Positions 1-8,116 are shown, counted from the first letter of the stretch. The stretch: 64,000 bases of DNA from Acidobacteriota bacterium (GCA_016208495.1 JACQXX010000016.1:1-64000), one strand, 5' to 3'. Made by a program: numbers and translations. The notes: a model not told the origin generated them from the sequence alone.

Positions 1-209
1 CAATCGCGCAAAAAAGATCTATCAACATCATACCAACACTCTCCTTTTTGGTGTCCACCACCGAATTTTCATTTTGTAAATGATACCAAAAATGAGAGTT
101 GTTGGTTATTTTTTCGTTTTTCTTACGTCGAACTCACGTTATTCAGTTCCAGGCATGCTGTCTGAACCTTTGTGGTTCAATGGGTTACACAACCGTTGAG
201 TTTAACTTT

Positions 210-770
210 ATGCGCTACGTGATTGTTGATCTGGAAGCCACCTGCTGGGAAAATACCCGCCGACCCGACCGGATGGAAATCATTGAGATTGGGGCGGTTC
301 ATCTGGCTTCGGCGGTGGGGCCTGATACGGATGAATTCGGGCGATTTGTGCGTCCGATTGTCGAACCAACCCTCAGCGACTTCTGCACCCAACTCACCTC
401 CATTACTCAGGCGGAGGTTGATGCGGCAGAGACGTTTCCAACGGTTTTTGCCGACTTTCTCGACTGGATTGGGCCAGAACCGTTTGTGCTGTGTTCGTGG
501 GGCGCCTATGACCTGGGTCAATTTCGCACTGACTGCCTGCGCCACAAGGTTCCCTTTCCTGAGACTTTTGAGCGGCATGTCAATCTGAAAAAAGAGTTTG
601 CGCGAGTGTTTGGAATCCGTCCGTGTGGAATGGCCAAAGCTCTGGCTCACGCGGGGCTCACGCTCAAAGGAACCCATCATCGCGGGATTAACGATGCCCG
701 CAACATTGCCAGACTGGCCGAACTGGTTTTGCCGCAACTTGAACAAACAGGTTTTATTGAAGGGCTGTGA
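210..770 (+). CDS. 3'-5' exonuclease, DEDDh (ERI1/KapD-like)
   Basis: A 186-residue protein with the DEDDh exonuclease fold. Exo I is VDLEATCW (D and E metal ligands, near residue 5), Exo II is around SWGAYDLGQF, and the C-terminal H...D pair lies in HHRGINDARN. Family members trim 3' ends of RNA or DNA with two divalent metals; the substrate cannot be told from sequence. The ATG at 210 is chosen because the fold starts directly there; an upstream in-frame ATG at 99 would add 37 residues unlike the family. It stands alone, with a methyltransferase 72 bases downstream. Single-domain length is normal for the family. Confidence 0.85.
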   Translation: MRYVIVDLEATCWENTRRPDRMEIIEIGAVHLASAVGPDTDEFGRFVRPIVEPTLSDFCTQLTSITQAEVDAAETFPTVFADFLDWIGPEPFVLCSWGAYDLGQFRTDCLRHKVPFPETFERHVNLKKEFARVFGIRPCGMAKALAHAGLTLKGTHHRGINDARNIARLAELVLPQLEQTGFIEGL

Positions 771-842
771 TAAGGCTCTCCTCCCAGATATGGCTTATTG
801 TTTGTATCCAGGGAACTTCAGTGCCAGAGTTAACCTCTTTCT

Positions 843-1526
843 ATGGCGGATTCTGTCGAAAAAATACAATCAGACTTCAACCGAATCGCACAGCTCACAG
901 AAAGCGATCCTCCGCATCCGATTCTGTATCAGGTATTTTTACTCCAACAAGTGCCGAAGAATTGCGCACATGTGCTTGATGTCGGATGTGGTACAGGTAA
1001 TTTTGCGCGGTTACTGGCAACACGTGCAGAACGTGTTACTGGCATTGATCTGTCTCCCGAAATGATTCGGATTGCTCGAGCACAACAACCAGTGCTGGAA
1101 AATATTGAATACCATTGCGGGGACTTCTTTGAATTTCCTTTTGAGACTGAATCTTTTGATTGTGTAGTGTCACTTGCAACGCTTCACCATTTTGAACTTC
1201 AATCAGCGCTGACACGAATGAAAACGATTCTCAAGCCGGGCGGTACGCTCATTATCCAGGACTTGCGGACTGATGCAACTTTGATTGAACGGATGTTATC
1301 TGTCGTAGCCCTGGGCGTCACGACCTGGCGAAACCTGTGGTACACAGGCCAGTTTCGTCAAAGACGCGAGAGCCGAACTGCCTGGCAGGAACATGCCCAG
1401 GGAGAACAGTACCTGACAATGAACGAAGTTAAAGAACTCTGTCATACGCTTCTGCCGGGAGCAACTGGCTATCGTCATCTTCTTTGGCGGTATTCGCTGG
1501 TGTGGACAAAGCCACTCTCTCAATGA
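843..1526 (+). CDS. class I SAM-dependent methyltransferase
   Basis: A 227-residue Rossmann-fold methyltransferase. Motif I is VLDVGCGTGNF (about residues 44-54), the acidic loop is GIDLSPEMI, and later strands carry the DCVVSLATLHHF and LKPGGTLIIQD signatures typical of Methyltransf_11/25 proteins. These enzymes transfer a methyl group from S-adenosylmethionine to a small molecule or lipid; the acceptor is not predictable. The C-terminal third is basic and Trp-rich. No obvious operon partner; the next intact gene downstream is a secreted protein about 500 bases away. Confidence 0.85.
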   Translation: MADSVEKIQSDFNRIAQLTESDPPHPILYQVFLLQQVPKNCAHVLDVGCGTGNFARLLATRAERVTGIDLSPEMIRIARAQQPVLENIEYHCGDFFEFPFETESFDCVVSLATLHHFELQSALTRMKTILKPGGTLIIQDLRTDATLIERMLSVVALGVTTWRNLWYTGQFRQRRESRTAWQEHAQGEQYLTMNEVKELCHTLLPGATGYRHLLWRYSLVWTKPLSQ

Positions 1527-1691
1527 CTGGATTGCTCTCTCATTGGGACAACAAAGTACCCAGTCGGCTGATAAATGGGCAATGAGAAACAGTGACGAAA
1601 ATCAAAAAGTGTGGGCAATGATGTCAATCATTTGCTACACTGCCCTGCCCTGAAAATGCGGCAAATCCATCTTTTCAAGGAGGATATGGTT

Positions 1692-1930
1692 ATGGATACC
1701 AACGAATTCGAGGAAATGTACTGCTTTTGAGCCCTCAAGCAAACGACGCAAGGGCTTCCCATCCGAAACCCACGTGAAGCGTGGGCATCGTGTTGTTCAC
1801 ACAGAGAAAGAGCTTCAGGAAAAACTTGGCCGAAACGACCTCTGCCCATGCGGCTCTGGTCACCGATTTCAAACACTGCTGTCTTGCCACCGGCAGGTTT
1901 GATGGCTCGCTCCGTGACCATTACTTTTAG
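1692..1930 (+). pseudogene. SEC-C motif protein, two frameshifts
   Basis: A good ribosome site (AAGGAGG, about 1677-1683) precedes ATG 1692. The frame runs [12 protein letters not shown] and stops at 1728-1730. Shifting by one base at the T-run 1725-1728 keeps coding up to [13 protein letters not shown]; a second one-base shift at the T-run 1867-1869 continues FKHCCLATG and ends at TAG 1930. The joined product of about 79 residues carries the SEC-C metal-binding signature (CPCGSG...CC) found at SecA C-termini and in many small proteins. Both lesions look like one extra T in a T-run, so recent decay and sequencing error are both possible. A strong terminator follows. Confidence 0.7.
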
Positions 1931-1948
1931 AGAATGAAACTGACTGAA

Positions 1949-1979
1949 GGTACACTCTGGCTCACAGAGTGTACCTTTT
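1949..1979 (+). terminator. Rho-independent terminator after SEC-C gene
   Basis: A perfect 11-bp stem (GGTACACTCTG at 1949-1959, CAGAGTGTACC at 1965-1975) with a 5-base loop, followed by TTTT. It closes the transcript of the SEC-C gene and separates it from the secreted protein that starts at 2032. Confidence 0.85.
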
Positions 1980-2031
1980 CCAAAAACTACACTGCCAAAG
2001 GCATTCAAACCACTGCTCAAGAAAGGGTTTT

Positions 2032-2532
2032 ATGAACCAGATCACTCTGAGAATAGTGTTGATATGTGTTTGTTTGATAACAGGTTCAGTGCCGGTCTTT
2101 TCTCAGGAACCGAATGCCGAAGTTCCCTTTTTGGGAAAGAAGCTGGAAGTGTACGAACTCCGTCCTGGGCTGGCTATTACTGTGATTCGAAATACAGCCG
2201 GTCATATCAAAAAGTATCACATTGTCCCAATTCACCTCACTGGCGAATCTATTGGTTCCTGGGTTTCTCTAAATGAGACAGTGGTCAAAGAACTTATTGA
2301 CGAACTGGTTCCTCGTGAACTCCGGGGAGCAAAAAATCAATTCCATGGCATAACTCTTTGCTCCGGTGGGTCCTGCTCAACTTACTATGGCTATGAGCGG
2401 GTTTCCATTCACTACATCTGGCCCTCCAGACCTTCAGCAAGTCAACCAGTTCTAACCATTGAGTTTCTGGATCAGGTTGAGGCTGGATCAGGAAATCAAC
2501 CAACTGGTCAGGCCGAGGCAAATTTCCAATAA
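2032..2532 (+). CDS. secreted protein of unknown function
   Basis: A 166-residue protein with a clear signal peptide: a short basic start, a hydrophobic core (about residues 5-18), and a likely cleavage near VFSQ-EP at 22-23. The mature part is a compact domain with no motif I recognise; it contains one CSGGSCSTYYG stretch with two Cys that could form a disulfide in the periplasm. ATG 2032 follows GAAAGGG at a suitable distance; a longer frame from 1969 would begin inside the terminator hairpin. Function unknown. Confidence 0.7.
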   Translation: MNQITLRIVLICVCLITGSVPVFSQEPNAEVPFLGKKLEVYELRPGLAITVIRNTAGHIKKYHIVPIHLTGESIGSWVSLNETVVKELIDELVPRELRGAKNQFHGITLCSGGSCSTYYGYERVSIHYIWPSRPSASQPVLTIEFLDQVEAGSGNQPTGQAEANFQ

Positions 2533-2555
2533 ATCCTGCCTTGTCAATTCCACTT

Positions 2556-2580
2556 TATCAACATATCTTCTTTGTTGATA
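2556..2580. promoter_or_regulatory. palindrome before antitoxin remnant, possible operator
   Basis: TATCAACA (2556-2563) and TGTTGATA (2573-2580) are perfect 8-bp inverted arms around a 9-base spacer, 16 bases before the start of the dead antitoxin copy. MazE-type antitoxins repress their own promoter through such palindromes, so an operator is plausible. The intact copy at 4341-4356 keeps the spacer and right arm but not the left arm, which weakens the idea. Confidence 0.35.
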
Positions 2581-2595
2581 CAAAAGAGTACCGTC

Positions 2596-2838
2596 ATGAA
2601 AATTCAGGTTCAAAAATGGGGCAATAGTCTTGCGTTGCGCATTCCTAAATCGTTTGCCATTGAGACCAAAATTGATCAAGGAACGATAGTGGAACTTTAA
2701 CTAATTGATGGCAAACTGGTTATCGAACCAGTTACCGAGATCAATTACTTACTTGATCAGTTATTGGCCAGAGTGACGGCGGAAAATCTCCACTCTGAAA
2801 TTGACTTCAGCTCGCCGGAAGGGAATGAGGTCTGGTGA
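2596..2838 (+). pseudogene. MazE/AbrB-type antitoxin, nonsense-mutated duplicate
   Basis: Over 81 codons this is a near-copy of the intact antitoxin at 4372-4614, in the same frame throughout. At codon 35 the intact gene has CAA and this copy has TAA (2698-2700), so only a 34-residue fragment with the N-terminal DNA-binding half could be made. The similarity begins about 50 bases upstream, near 2540, and runs a few bases past the stop. There the toxin's ATG has become CTG (GCCTGAGCTAT against GCATGAGTTAT) and similarity ends. This is therefore a decayed duplicate of the module with the toxin missing. Confidence 0.85.
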
Positions 2839-2915
2839 GCCTGAGCTATAACTGAGATGCTAAATATCCAACTAAACCATCTGGCCGCTCCTTTGGACTG
2901 GTACCAAAAACAGCG

Positions 2916-3215
2916 ATGCAATATCTTTCTCCTTTTCCTGGCTTTCGAAAAACATTGATCCTGGAGCGACGTGAAGAAGAACTTCGTCATGCAATAAAAT
3001 GCAATCTGAAGCTTGAGAAAATCCAACGAGCCGCAGAACGAGTTCGAACAGCGCACCTTCATCTATTAAAAGCGCTTCGCCACGAACTGGCTCCGTGTGA
3101 TGAAGCGAATGAAGCATCCCTTATCCGGCTGCAAAACCTATCCCGTGCATCTGAGGAGTGGGAGCACAAACCTGTTGAGACAATCATTCAAATGTATGGA
3201 GATGACCAGACCTGA
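2916..3215 (+). CDS. hypothetical protein, helical
   Basis: A 99-residue frame rich in Arg, Glu and Leu that should be largely helical (about residues 15-90). No family recognised. It is preferred over overlapping antisense frames because every intact neighbour between 2.0 and 8.4 kb lies on this strand, and its composition is protein-like. No convincing ribosome site precedes ATG 2916, and the frame is open back to 2856, so the true start is uncertain. It begins just past the truncated toxin-antitoxin duplicate. Confidence 0.4.
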   Translation: MQYLSPFPGFRKTLILERREEELRHAIKCNLKLEKIQRAAERVRTAHLHLLKALRHELAPCDEANEASLIRLQNLSRASEEWEHKPVETIIQMYGDDQT

Positions 3216-3284
3216 TCAAATCCAGGGGTTTTATGCTGTGGAGTGTGGCATCAAGTTATCGCACTCTTCTTGAAAGATTTTGAC

Positions 3285-3650
3285 ATGGGAACTTTTACCT
3301 GTGAATGTGGTCACGTAATTCGTGACACGACCTATCCAACTGATGGTGCCGGTATGCTTTACTGGGAAGCAGATCAGGAAGCGATACATGTTCAAGCAAC
3401 AAGCGCCGTGCGTGACTTTCTCGCAGTGCGTGCCAGTTATCAGCGGGATTGGTGGCTGAGATCTTTCTTTTCCACTGAGTATCCAGTTGACCTGGATGAT
3501 GCAGCTATCATTGATGATATTTACTCAAAATTTGCATTTGAGTATGGCCTGAGCGTGTACCAGTGCCCAAAATGTCAGCGAATATATGTGCAAAAAAGGT
3601 CATTTGAAAATCGGTGGATTGGGTACAAAACCGAGTTTGATACAAAATGA
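3285..3650 (+). CDS. hypothetical protein with zinc-ribbon cysteines
   Basis: A 121-residue protein beginning MGTFTCECGHVIRDTTYP. A CxC pair at the N-terminus and CPKC near residue 103 could together form one zinc ribbon; the middle is acidic. ATG 3285 is chosen because the first Cys pair lies directly after it; an upstream in-frame codon at 3243 adds 14 residues with no matching character. It ends 9 bases before the DUF4240 gene, so the two are very likely co-transcribed. Short paired genes of this type often neighbour polymorphic-toxin immunity genes, but no toxin is present here. Function unknown. Confidence 0.7.
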   Translation: MGTFTCECGHVIRDTTYPTDGAGMLYWEADQEAIHVQATSAVRDFLAVRASYQRDWWLRSFFSTEYPVDLDDAAIIDDIYSKFAFEYGLSVYQCPKCQRIYVQKRSFENRWIGYKTEFDTK

Positions 3651-3659
3651 GGAACCAAA

Positions 3660-4172
3660 ATGGAACGAGATGCCTTCTGGCAATTAATTAATACGGTTCG
3701 AACCGAAGCCAGGAATGATGAAACACAATTTGAATCAATCCTCATTCCTCACTTAGAGAAGCTGGAACTCACTGATTTGGTTGAATTTGACTATCATCTC
3801 AGAGAACTCGTCGCCCAGGCATATCTCAACCAACTCTGGGGTGCAGCCTACATTATCAACGGAGGTGCTTCGGGAGACGGATTTTATTACTTTCGGTCGT
3901 GGCTGGTGATGCAGGGCAAAGAGGTGTATGAAAAAGCGCTGACGGATCCAGATTCACTGGTCGAAGTCTGCGACCAGATCAATTCGGACGCTGAGGCTGA
4001 GGAAGTTCTCTATGCTGCAGTCAATGTGTATCGGGAAAAAACAGATGAAGACTTTGAGTCAATGATTGATCCGGGTGATATTGGGGAGGTCTGGCCGACA
4101 GATCCTGATTGGAAGGAAGAAGACCTGCCACAACTGTTTCCTCGACTCAGTGCACGATATAAAGATGACTAA
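3660..4172 (+). CDS. DUF4240 domain protein
   Basis: A 170-residue acidic protein starting MERDAFWQLI. The early FW..I segment, an EF..HLREL helix and the GDGFYYFRSWLVMQG core are hallmarks of DUF4240, a family of unknown function common in short, variable gene neighbourhoods. The remainder (roughly 85-170) is helical and acidic. It is the second gene of a probable two-gene unit with the zinc-ribbon protein. Its stop codon, TAA at 4170-4172, is also the first three bases of a dispersed palindromic element. Confidence 0.8.
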   Translation: MERDAFWQLINTVRTEARNDETQFESILIPHLEKLELTDLVEFDYHLRELVAQAYLNQLWGAAYIINGGASGDGFYYFRSWLVMQGKEVYEKALTDPDSLVEVCDQINSDAEAEEVLYAAVNVYREKTDEDFESMIDPGDIGEVWPTDPDWKEEDLPQLFPRLSARYKDD

Positions 4173-4276
4173 TACCATTTAGGGGTCAGGGTATCGGGGC
4201 CAGAGGTCAGGGAAATACAATTTTTTCAATAATTTAGCTATTTGCTCATACAAGGTCACCATTCCAAAATGGTATA
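4170..4276. repeat. dispersed element, TAATACCA family (copy 1)
   Basis: About 107 bp bounded by inverted ends: ATACCATTT on the left, AAATGGTAT on the right. Inside are G-rich text (GGGGTCAGGG, GGTCAGGG) and an AT-rich core with CAATAATTTAG. Related copies lie at 48318-48505 and 52635-52731, with a partial one at 34437-34478. The left end supplies the stop codon of the DUF4240 gene. Confidence 0.7.
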
Positions 4277-4371
4277 AGTCCGCTTTGACCGACTCAATCA
4301 CTCGCCAAATCACACCTTGTCAAATTCACACCGCCAGCGTATCTTCTTTGTTGATACAAAGGAGTCTTATC

Positions 4372-4614
4372 ATGAAAATTCAGGTCCAAAAATGGGGCAA
4401 TAGTCTTGCTCTGCGTATCCCTAAATCGTTTGCCGTTGAAACCAAAATTGATCAAGGAACGATGGTTGAACTTCAACTGATTGATGGCAAAATGGTTATC
4501 GAACCAGTTGCCAAAGCTGATTACGCGCTTGATCACTTATTGGCTGGAGTGACGGCGGAAAATCTCCATTCTGAAATTGACTTCGGCTCGCCGGAAGGAA
4601 ATGAGGTGTGGTGA
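4372..4614 (+). CDS. MazE/AbrB-type antitoxin
   Basis: An 80-residue SpoVT/AbrB-fold antitoxin. The N-terminal swapped-hairpin DNA-binding domain shows the classic KIQKWGNSLALRIPKS-like pattern and LIDGKMVIEPV; the C-terminal tail (about 50-80) is the acidic segment expected to wrap the toxin. It would neutralise the adjoining MazF and repress the shared promoter. ATG 4372 follows AAAGGAG. The stop overlaps the likely toxin start region (TGA 4612-4614, ATG 4617), the tight coupling usual for such modules. A nonsense-mutated duplicate lies 1.8 kb upstream. Confidence 0.88.
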   Translation: MKIQVQKWGNSLALRIPKSFAVETKIDQGTMVELQLIDGKMVIEPVAKADYALDHLLAGVTAENLHSEIDFGSPEGNEVW

Positions 4615-4616
4615 GC

Positions 4617-4949
4617 ATGAGTTATGTTCCACATCGAGGCGATCTTGTATGGCTCAATTTTGATCCCCAGGCAGGCCACGAACAGGCTGGAAAACGCCCA
4701 GCCGTTGTGATTTCTCCGCTAGCCTATAATCAGAAGGTTGGCCTGGCGTTGTTTTGCCCGATTACCAACCAGGTCAAGGGCTACCCATTTGAGGTGGCAA
4801 TCCCAGGTCATTTAAAGATCAAGGGGGTTGCTTTATCTGACCAGGTGAAGAGTCTTGATTGGAAAGCACGTCGAGTGGAGTTCATTGATCATCTCCCACA
4901 AACCACAATGGATGAAATCCTCAATAAAATCAAAACTTTAATTGGGTAA
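4617..4949 (+). CDS. MazF/PemK-family mRNA interferase toxin
   Basis: A 110-residue MazF-type ribonuclease. It shows the family pattern RGDLVWLNFDPQAGHEQAGK, followed by RPAVVISP, an FCPIT strand and a GVALSDQVKSLDW strand. The RGD Arg and the later Ser/Thr strand residues are positioned as in active MazF enzymes, which cut mRNA at short sequence motifs. ATG 4617 is used; in-frame GTG codons at 4608 and 4611 would overlap the antitoxin stop and are also possible. All conserved positions look intact, so the module appears functional. Confidence 0.9.
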   Translation: MSYVPHRGDLVWLNFDPQAGHEQAGKRPAVVISPLAYNQKVGLALFCPITNQVKGYPFEVAIPGHLKIKGVALSDQVKSLDWKARRVEFIDHLPQTTMDEILNKIKTLIG

Positions 4950-5011
4950 TCACCTGCTCTTTTCCAGGCCAGAAAAACACCGCAAAATGTGAAAGTGAGG
5001 AAAACGAAAAG

Positions 5012-5374
5012 ATGGTACTGACTGAACCTGAGATCCAACAAGTCATCAGTCAGGTAAAAACTGCGTTCCCAAATCTAACCGATTGGCAATTTAATAATGA
5101 AGAGAATGACGAGTACTTTGGATTTTCGATTTGGGCGTGTTATACCCTTGAACCTGAAAAGCTTAGGGCAAGACGTTTCTTTATCACGTTTGATACGTTT
5201 GATCTCACCTGGCGTGGGTATTTGAGCGTTGGGAAACCCGTCTATCTCTGGTCCAGCACTGAGGAAGGTGATGCTTTTTTGGTTGATACCGCCCCCTGTC
5301 AAACGATAGACGAAGCCATTCGCAAACTGAAAGCTCAAATCACAAACCTGCTCAATATTTTTTGCACCACTTGA
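5012..5374 (+). CDS. hypothetical protein, small acidic
   Basis: A 120-residue acidic, Trp- and Phe-rich protein (IWACYTLEPE, FFITFDTFDLTWRGYLSVG) with alternating strands in the middle and a helix at residues 95-115. It resembles the compact single-domain proteins often found as immunity or SUKH-like orphan genes, but I recognise no family. GAGG at 4997-5000 precedes ATG 5012. It sits 62 bases after the MazF gene and 28 bases before the DUF6155 gene. Confidence 0.6.
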   Translation: MVLTEPEIQQVISQVKTAFPNLTDWQFNNEENDEYFGFSIWACYTLEPEKLRARRFFITFDTFDLTWRGYLSVGKPVYLWSSTEEGDAFLVDTAPCQTIDEAIRKLKAQITNLLNIFCTT

Positions 5375-5402
5375 TTCCATCTCTTCCTCTTTCCATATCG
5401 CT

Positions 5403-5939
5403 ATGAAAAACAAGGATTTATCTATCACCACGTTGAAAAAGTACCTGAAAGGTGCTTCGCACGAACAACTTGTCAGTGAAATTGCTGAACTTTTTTCCAG
5501 GTTTGAGCCGGTGCGGGATTACTACCAGACCAAACTTGCACCGGAAGATACTTCCACCGTGATAAAGAAGTACAAGGCAATCATCAAAGATGAATTTCTC
5601 CCGGCACGTGGGTATGGGGAAGCCAGGCTTTCTGTCGCCAGAAAAGCCGTGATGGACTACAAGAAAATTGGTCCGCCCCCTACGTCACTGGCAGACCTGA
5701 TGCTGTACTATGTCGAAATTGGAGTTGGGTATACCAATGCCTATGGTGACATTAATGAGGCTTTCTACAACAGCATGGAAACCATGTATTTGAGAGCCGT
5801 CGAATTTATCGTGAAACATAATCTTGAAGACGTGTTTGAAGCCCGTTGCGAGCAGATTGTTGAGGATACCCAAAATATTGGATGGGGATTTCACGACACA
5901 CTCAACGAGATTTACAACGACACCTTCAAATCCTGGTAG
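5403..5939 (+). CDS. DUF6155 family protein
   Basis: A 178-residue, almost wholly helical protein. The opening LKKYLKGASHEQLVSEI, then LFSRFEPVRDYYQ, matches the pattern I know as DUF6155, a family of unknown function scattered through diverse bacteria. The central SVARKAVMDYKKIGPPP loop followed by a YVEIGVGYTNAYGDI helix is also typical. It is followed after 17 bases by another short gene with its own ribosome site, so the two probably form a unit. No catalytic motif is visible. Confidence 0.7.
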   Translation: MKNKDLSITTLKKYLKGASHEQLVSEIAELFSRFEPVRDYYQTKLAPEDTSTVIKKYKAIIKDEFLPARGYGEARLSVARKAVMDYKKIGPPPTSLADLMLYYVEIGVGYTNAYGDINEAFYNSMETMYLRAVEFIVKHNLEDVFEARCEQIVEDTQNIGWGFHDTLNEIYNDTFKSW

Positions 5940-5956
5940 TAGACAAGGAGAACACG

Positions 5957-6379
5957 ATGCCGAAAACCCCAAGTAAAGCAATTCGGGGATGGGTATCTTC
6001 ACCCCCAATCCCAGCCAAATCAAAGATGACCGATGATTTCAAAGTAGAAGTCACCAATGCCTGTGAAAAACTTATCGAGGAACTCAAACCCAAGCACATT
6101 AAGGAGCCTCCCGTGGATGCGACCTGGAATTACATCACCAATCTGTATCTTAAATGGCACCAGCGCTATTTATATTTCTGTGCTGAGTATACTTGCCCGT
6201 CACCAAATGCGATGGCTCCAACATTTGAAAGTCGTTTTGCCCGCTGGGAATATGTCGGTGACAATCGCTTTAACCTGGCTTACCTGAGGCATACAGGGCA
6301 GTGGTTTGAAACACACCAGAAATGCTCTTTGGATCAGTGCCTTAATGCCCTGCGCACCGACCCATTGTTTTTCCCATAG
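5957..6379 (+). CDS. hypothetical protein
   Basis: A 140-residue protein with a Pro- and Ser-rich start (SSPPIPAKSKM) followed by a helical domain (about 25-80) and a WEYVGDNRFNLAYLRHTGQW segment. No family recognised. AAGGAG at 5945-5950 sits six bases before ATG 5957, which fixes the start; an upstream in-frame codon lies inside the DUF6155 gene. It is probably co-transcribed with DUF6155 and may function with it. Confidence 0.7.
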   Translation: MPKTPSKAIRGWVSSPPIPAKSKMTDDFKVEVTNACEKLIEELKPKHIKEPPVDATWNYITNLYLKWHQRYLYFCAEYTCPSPNAMAPTFESRFARWEYVGDNRFNLAYLRHTGQWFETHQKCSLDQCLNALRTDPLFFP

Positions 6380-6519
6380 AGAGAACCTTCCGGCATACGG
6401 TTGACAGGGTTATGGTCTGCCATCAGGCTATGACCAAGAAACCATAGACATTCACTATCCTACCCGGCACGACACCCCCAAATCCTTTGAGCTGAGAAAA
6501 ACCGCTCACAGAGAACCCT

Positions 6520-7113
6520 ATGATCCGAATCATCAGCACAACCATTGCCCGTTGGTACTCAACACCCGTTATGGTTTGCTTTTTGATTCTGGCAACTGTG
6601 TTGCTCTGGGTGTTCAATTTTTCAAGCCTCCCAATTTCCAATTCTGAACTCATCAAACTGAGCGGCGGTCAGGGTTTGCTGGACCTGAAGCTGTATTATT
6701 CCGGTCACGAAGCGACTCAAATTTTGGCCAGTTATGGGGATGCTGGCCGTGCGTTTTATCGCAATTACCTGATCTTTGATTTCTTCTTTCCGCTGATGTA
6801 CGGCTTTGGGCTGGCGTGGATGCTGACGTTGATTGCCCGCAAAGCCTTTGGCCCCAACTCGCGCTGGATGCACGTCAACCTCCTGCCAGTCGGAATTGCC
6901 AGCGCCGACTACGTGGAAAACTTGTGTATTTTGTGGATGCTACAGGCTTTCCCGGAAAATAATCTCTGGGCTGGAACCGTGGCTGGAATAGCGACCGTCA
7001 CGAAACATATCCTGACAATTGGCACGTTGCGATGCATGGCCGTGGGCAGTGGAGCGCTGGTCGCTCGTCGGTATGGATTCTTTCAGCGGTGGCTCAAACC
7101 GCAGAACCTTTAA
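6520..7113 (+). CDS. integral membrane protein, unknown
   Basis: A 197-residue inner-membrane protein with about four hydrophobic helices: near 18-36, 83-105, 120-140 and 148-170. The loop after helix 1 contains LDLKLYYSGHEATQIL, and the second helix follows YRNYLIFDFFFPLMYG; this layout recurs in small uncharacterised membrane proteins. No transporter or enzyme motif is seen. A GAGAA sequence lies 5-9 bases before ATG 6520. The next gene starts 44 bases downstream. Confidence 0.7.
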   Translation: MIRIISTTIARWYSTPVMVCFLILATVLLWVFNFSSLPISNSELIKLSGGQGLLDLKLYYSGHEATQILASYGDAGRAFYRNYLIFDFFFPLMYGFGLAWMLTLIARKAFGPNSRWMHVNLLPVGIASADYVENLCILWMLQAFPENNLWAGTVAGIATVTKHILTIGTLRCMAVGSGALVARRYGFFQRWLKPQNL

Positions 7114-7156
7114 CTTTCCAATCACCTCAGTTGATTCATTCCCAACGGTCACAACC

Positions 7157-7543
7157 ATGAAAATACCAAAAGCCTTCCGCGTTGTTCTGGTCGTAATTGC
7201 AGTAGCTTTGCCTGGCGCCAGTGTCTTCTGGTATTGCAACTATGGTCCAACTGCTTTTGATCCAGTTGTTTGGCGACAAGGCGAGCAGGCTGAGTTTTCA
7301 CCGGATGCGCCGCGACTTCGGATGGCGGATCAACTGGTTCAATCAAAAGTACTGGTTGGGAAGCCGAAACCCGAAATCCTGGCAATGCTCGGCGCACCTT
7401 CGCAAACAGATAAGTTCAATGAGTACGACCTTGTCTACTGGCTTGGTGCGGAGCGAGGCTTCATCAGCATTGACAGCGAATGGCTGGTCCTCAAATGTAC
7501 TGAGAGTGGTATCGTGAAAGAAGCTCGCATTGTGCGGGATTAA
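7157..7543 (+). CDS. small exported protein, SmpA/BamE-like
   Basis: A 128-residue protein with an N-terminal membrane anchor or uncleaved signal (about residues 7-26). The C-terminal half has the pattern VGKPKPEILAMLGAPSQTD, close to the GMtk.eV...lG.P signature of the BamE/SmpA fold, followed by strands (DLVYWLGAERG, EWLVLKC). It could sit at the membrane facing the periplasm. There is no lipobox Cys at the expected place, so it is probably not BamE itself. ATG 7157 is chosen because the hydrophobic segment begins a few residues later. Confidence 0.6.
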   Translation: MKIPKAFRVVLVVIAVALPGASVFWYCNYGPTAFDPVVWRQGEQAEFSPDAPRLRMADQLVQSKVLVGKPKPEILAMLGAPSQTDKFNEYDLVYWLGAERGFISIDSEWLVLKCTESGIVKEARIVRD

Positions 7544-7577
7544 ACTACTTTTTCCCACCCCGAATTTCTGATGATGT

Positions 7578-8054
7578 ATGACTGCAATTCAATATCTCCA
7601 GGGAGACGCAACCTCTCCGCAAGCCAAAGGAAATAAAATCATTGCCCACATTTGCAATGATATTGGCGGTTGGGGGCGCGGATTTGTACTGGCGATTTCA
7701 CGCCGGTGGCCAGCTCCTGAAGCAGCCTATCGAACCTGGCACCGCGAGCGAGCCTCCAACGACTTTGCACTGGGCGCCGTCCAACTGATTCAGGTTGAGC
7801 CATATCTGTGGGTTGCCAATATGATTGGGCAACACGGAATGAAAACCGGAAGTAAAGGGCCTCCAATTCGGTACGAAGCCGTGGCCGAATGTCTCGGTAA
7901 ACTTGGGGATCTGGCAACCCTGCACTCAGCTTCGGTTCATATGCCCCGGATTGGCTGTGGGCTGGCGGGTGGCAAATGGGAACACATTGAACCGCTTATC
8001 AAACGCACGCTTTCTGAGCGCGAGATTGCCGTCTATGTGTATGACTTTGCCTGA
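7578..8054 (+). CDS. macrodomain protein (ADP-ribose binding/hydrolase)
   Basis: A 158-residue stand-alone macrodomain. Loop 1 is GDATSP, the substrate-stacking loop is HICNDIGGWGRGF, and the phosphate loop is MPRIGCGLAGGKW. The pattern is closest to the Poa1/TARG1-like group, which removes ADP-ribose from proteins or nucleic acids or hydrolyses ADP-ribose-1''-phosphate. No DarT-like toxin partner is adjacent, so a DarTG pair is not supported. ATG 7578 begins 34 bases after the BamE-like gene. Confidence 0.85.
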   Translation: MTAIQYLQGDATSPQAKGNKIIAHICNDIGGWGRGFVLAISRRWPAPEAAYRTWHRERASNDFALGAVQLIQVEPYLWVANMIGQHGMKTGSKGPPIRYEAVAECLGKLGDLATLHSASVHMPRIGCGLAGGKWEHIEPLIKRTLSEREIAVYVYDFA

Positions 8055-8116
8055 GGCATTTCTGGCTTTTGATGATTGATCCATTCTTTCTGAATTGAGC
8101 AACTGGGAGATCAACT

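Noticed and set aside
1628-2020. 130-codon minus-strand frame
   Set aside because: It is antisense to the SEC-C pseudogene and its terminator, has no ribosome site and no recognisable domain.
2757-3117. Two minus-strand frames opposite 2916-3215
   Set aside because: All intact neighbours are on the plus strand and the antisense products look random.
7578-8054. DarG-type antitoxin
   Set aside because: The macrodomain is present but no DarT-like ADP-ribosyltransferase gene is adjacent.
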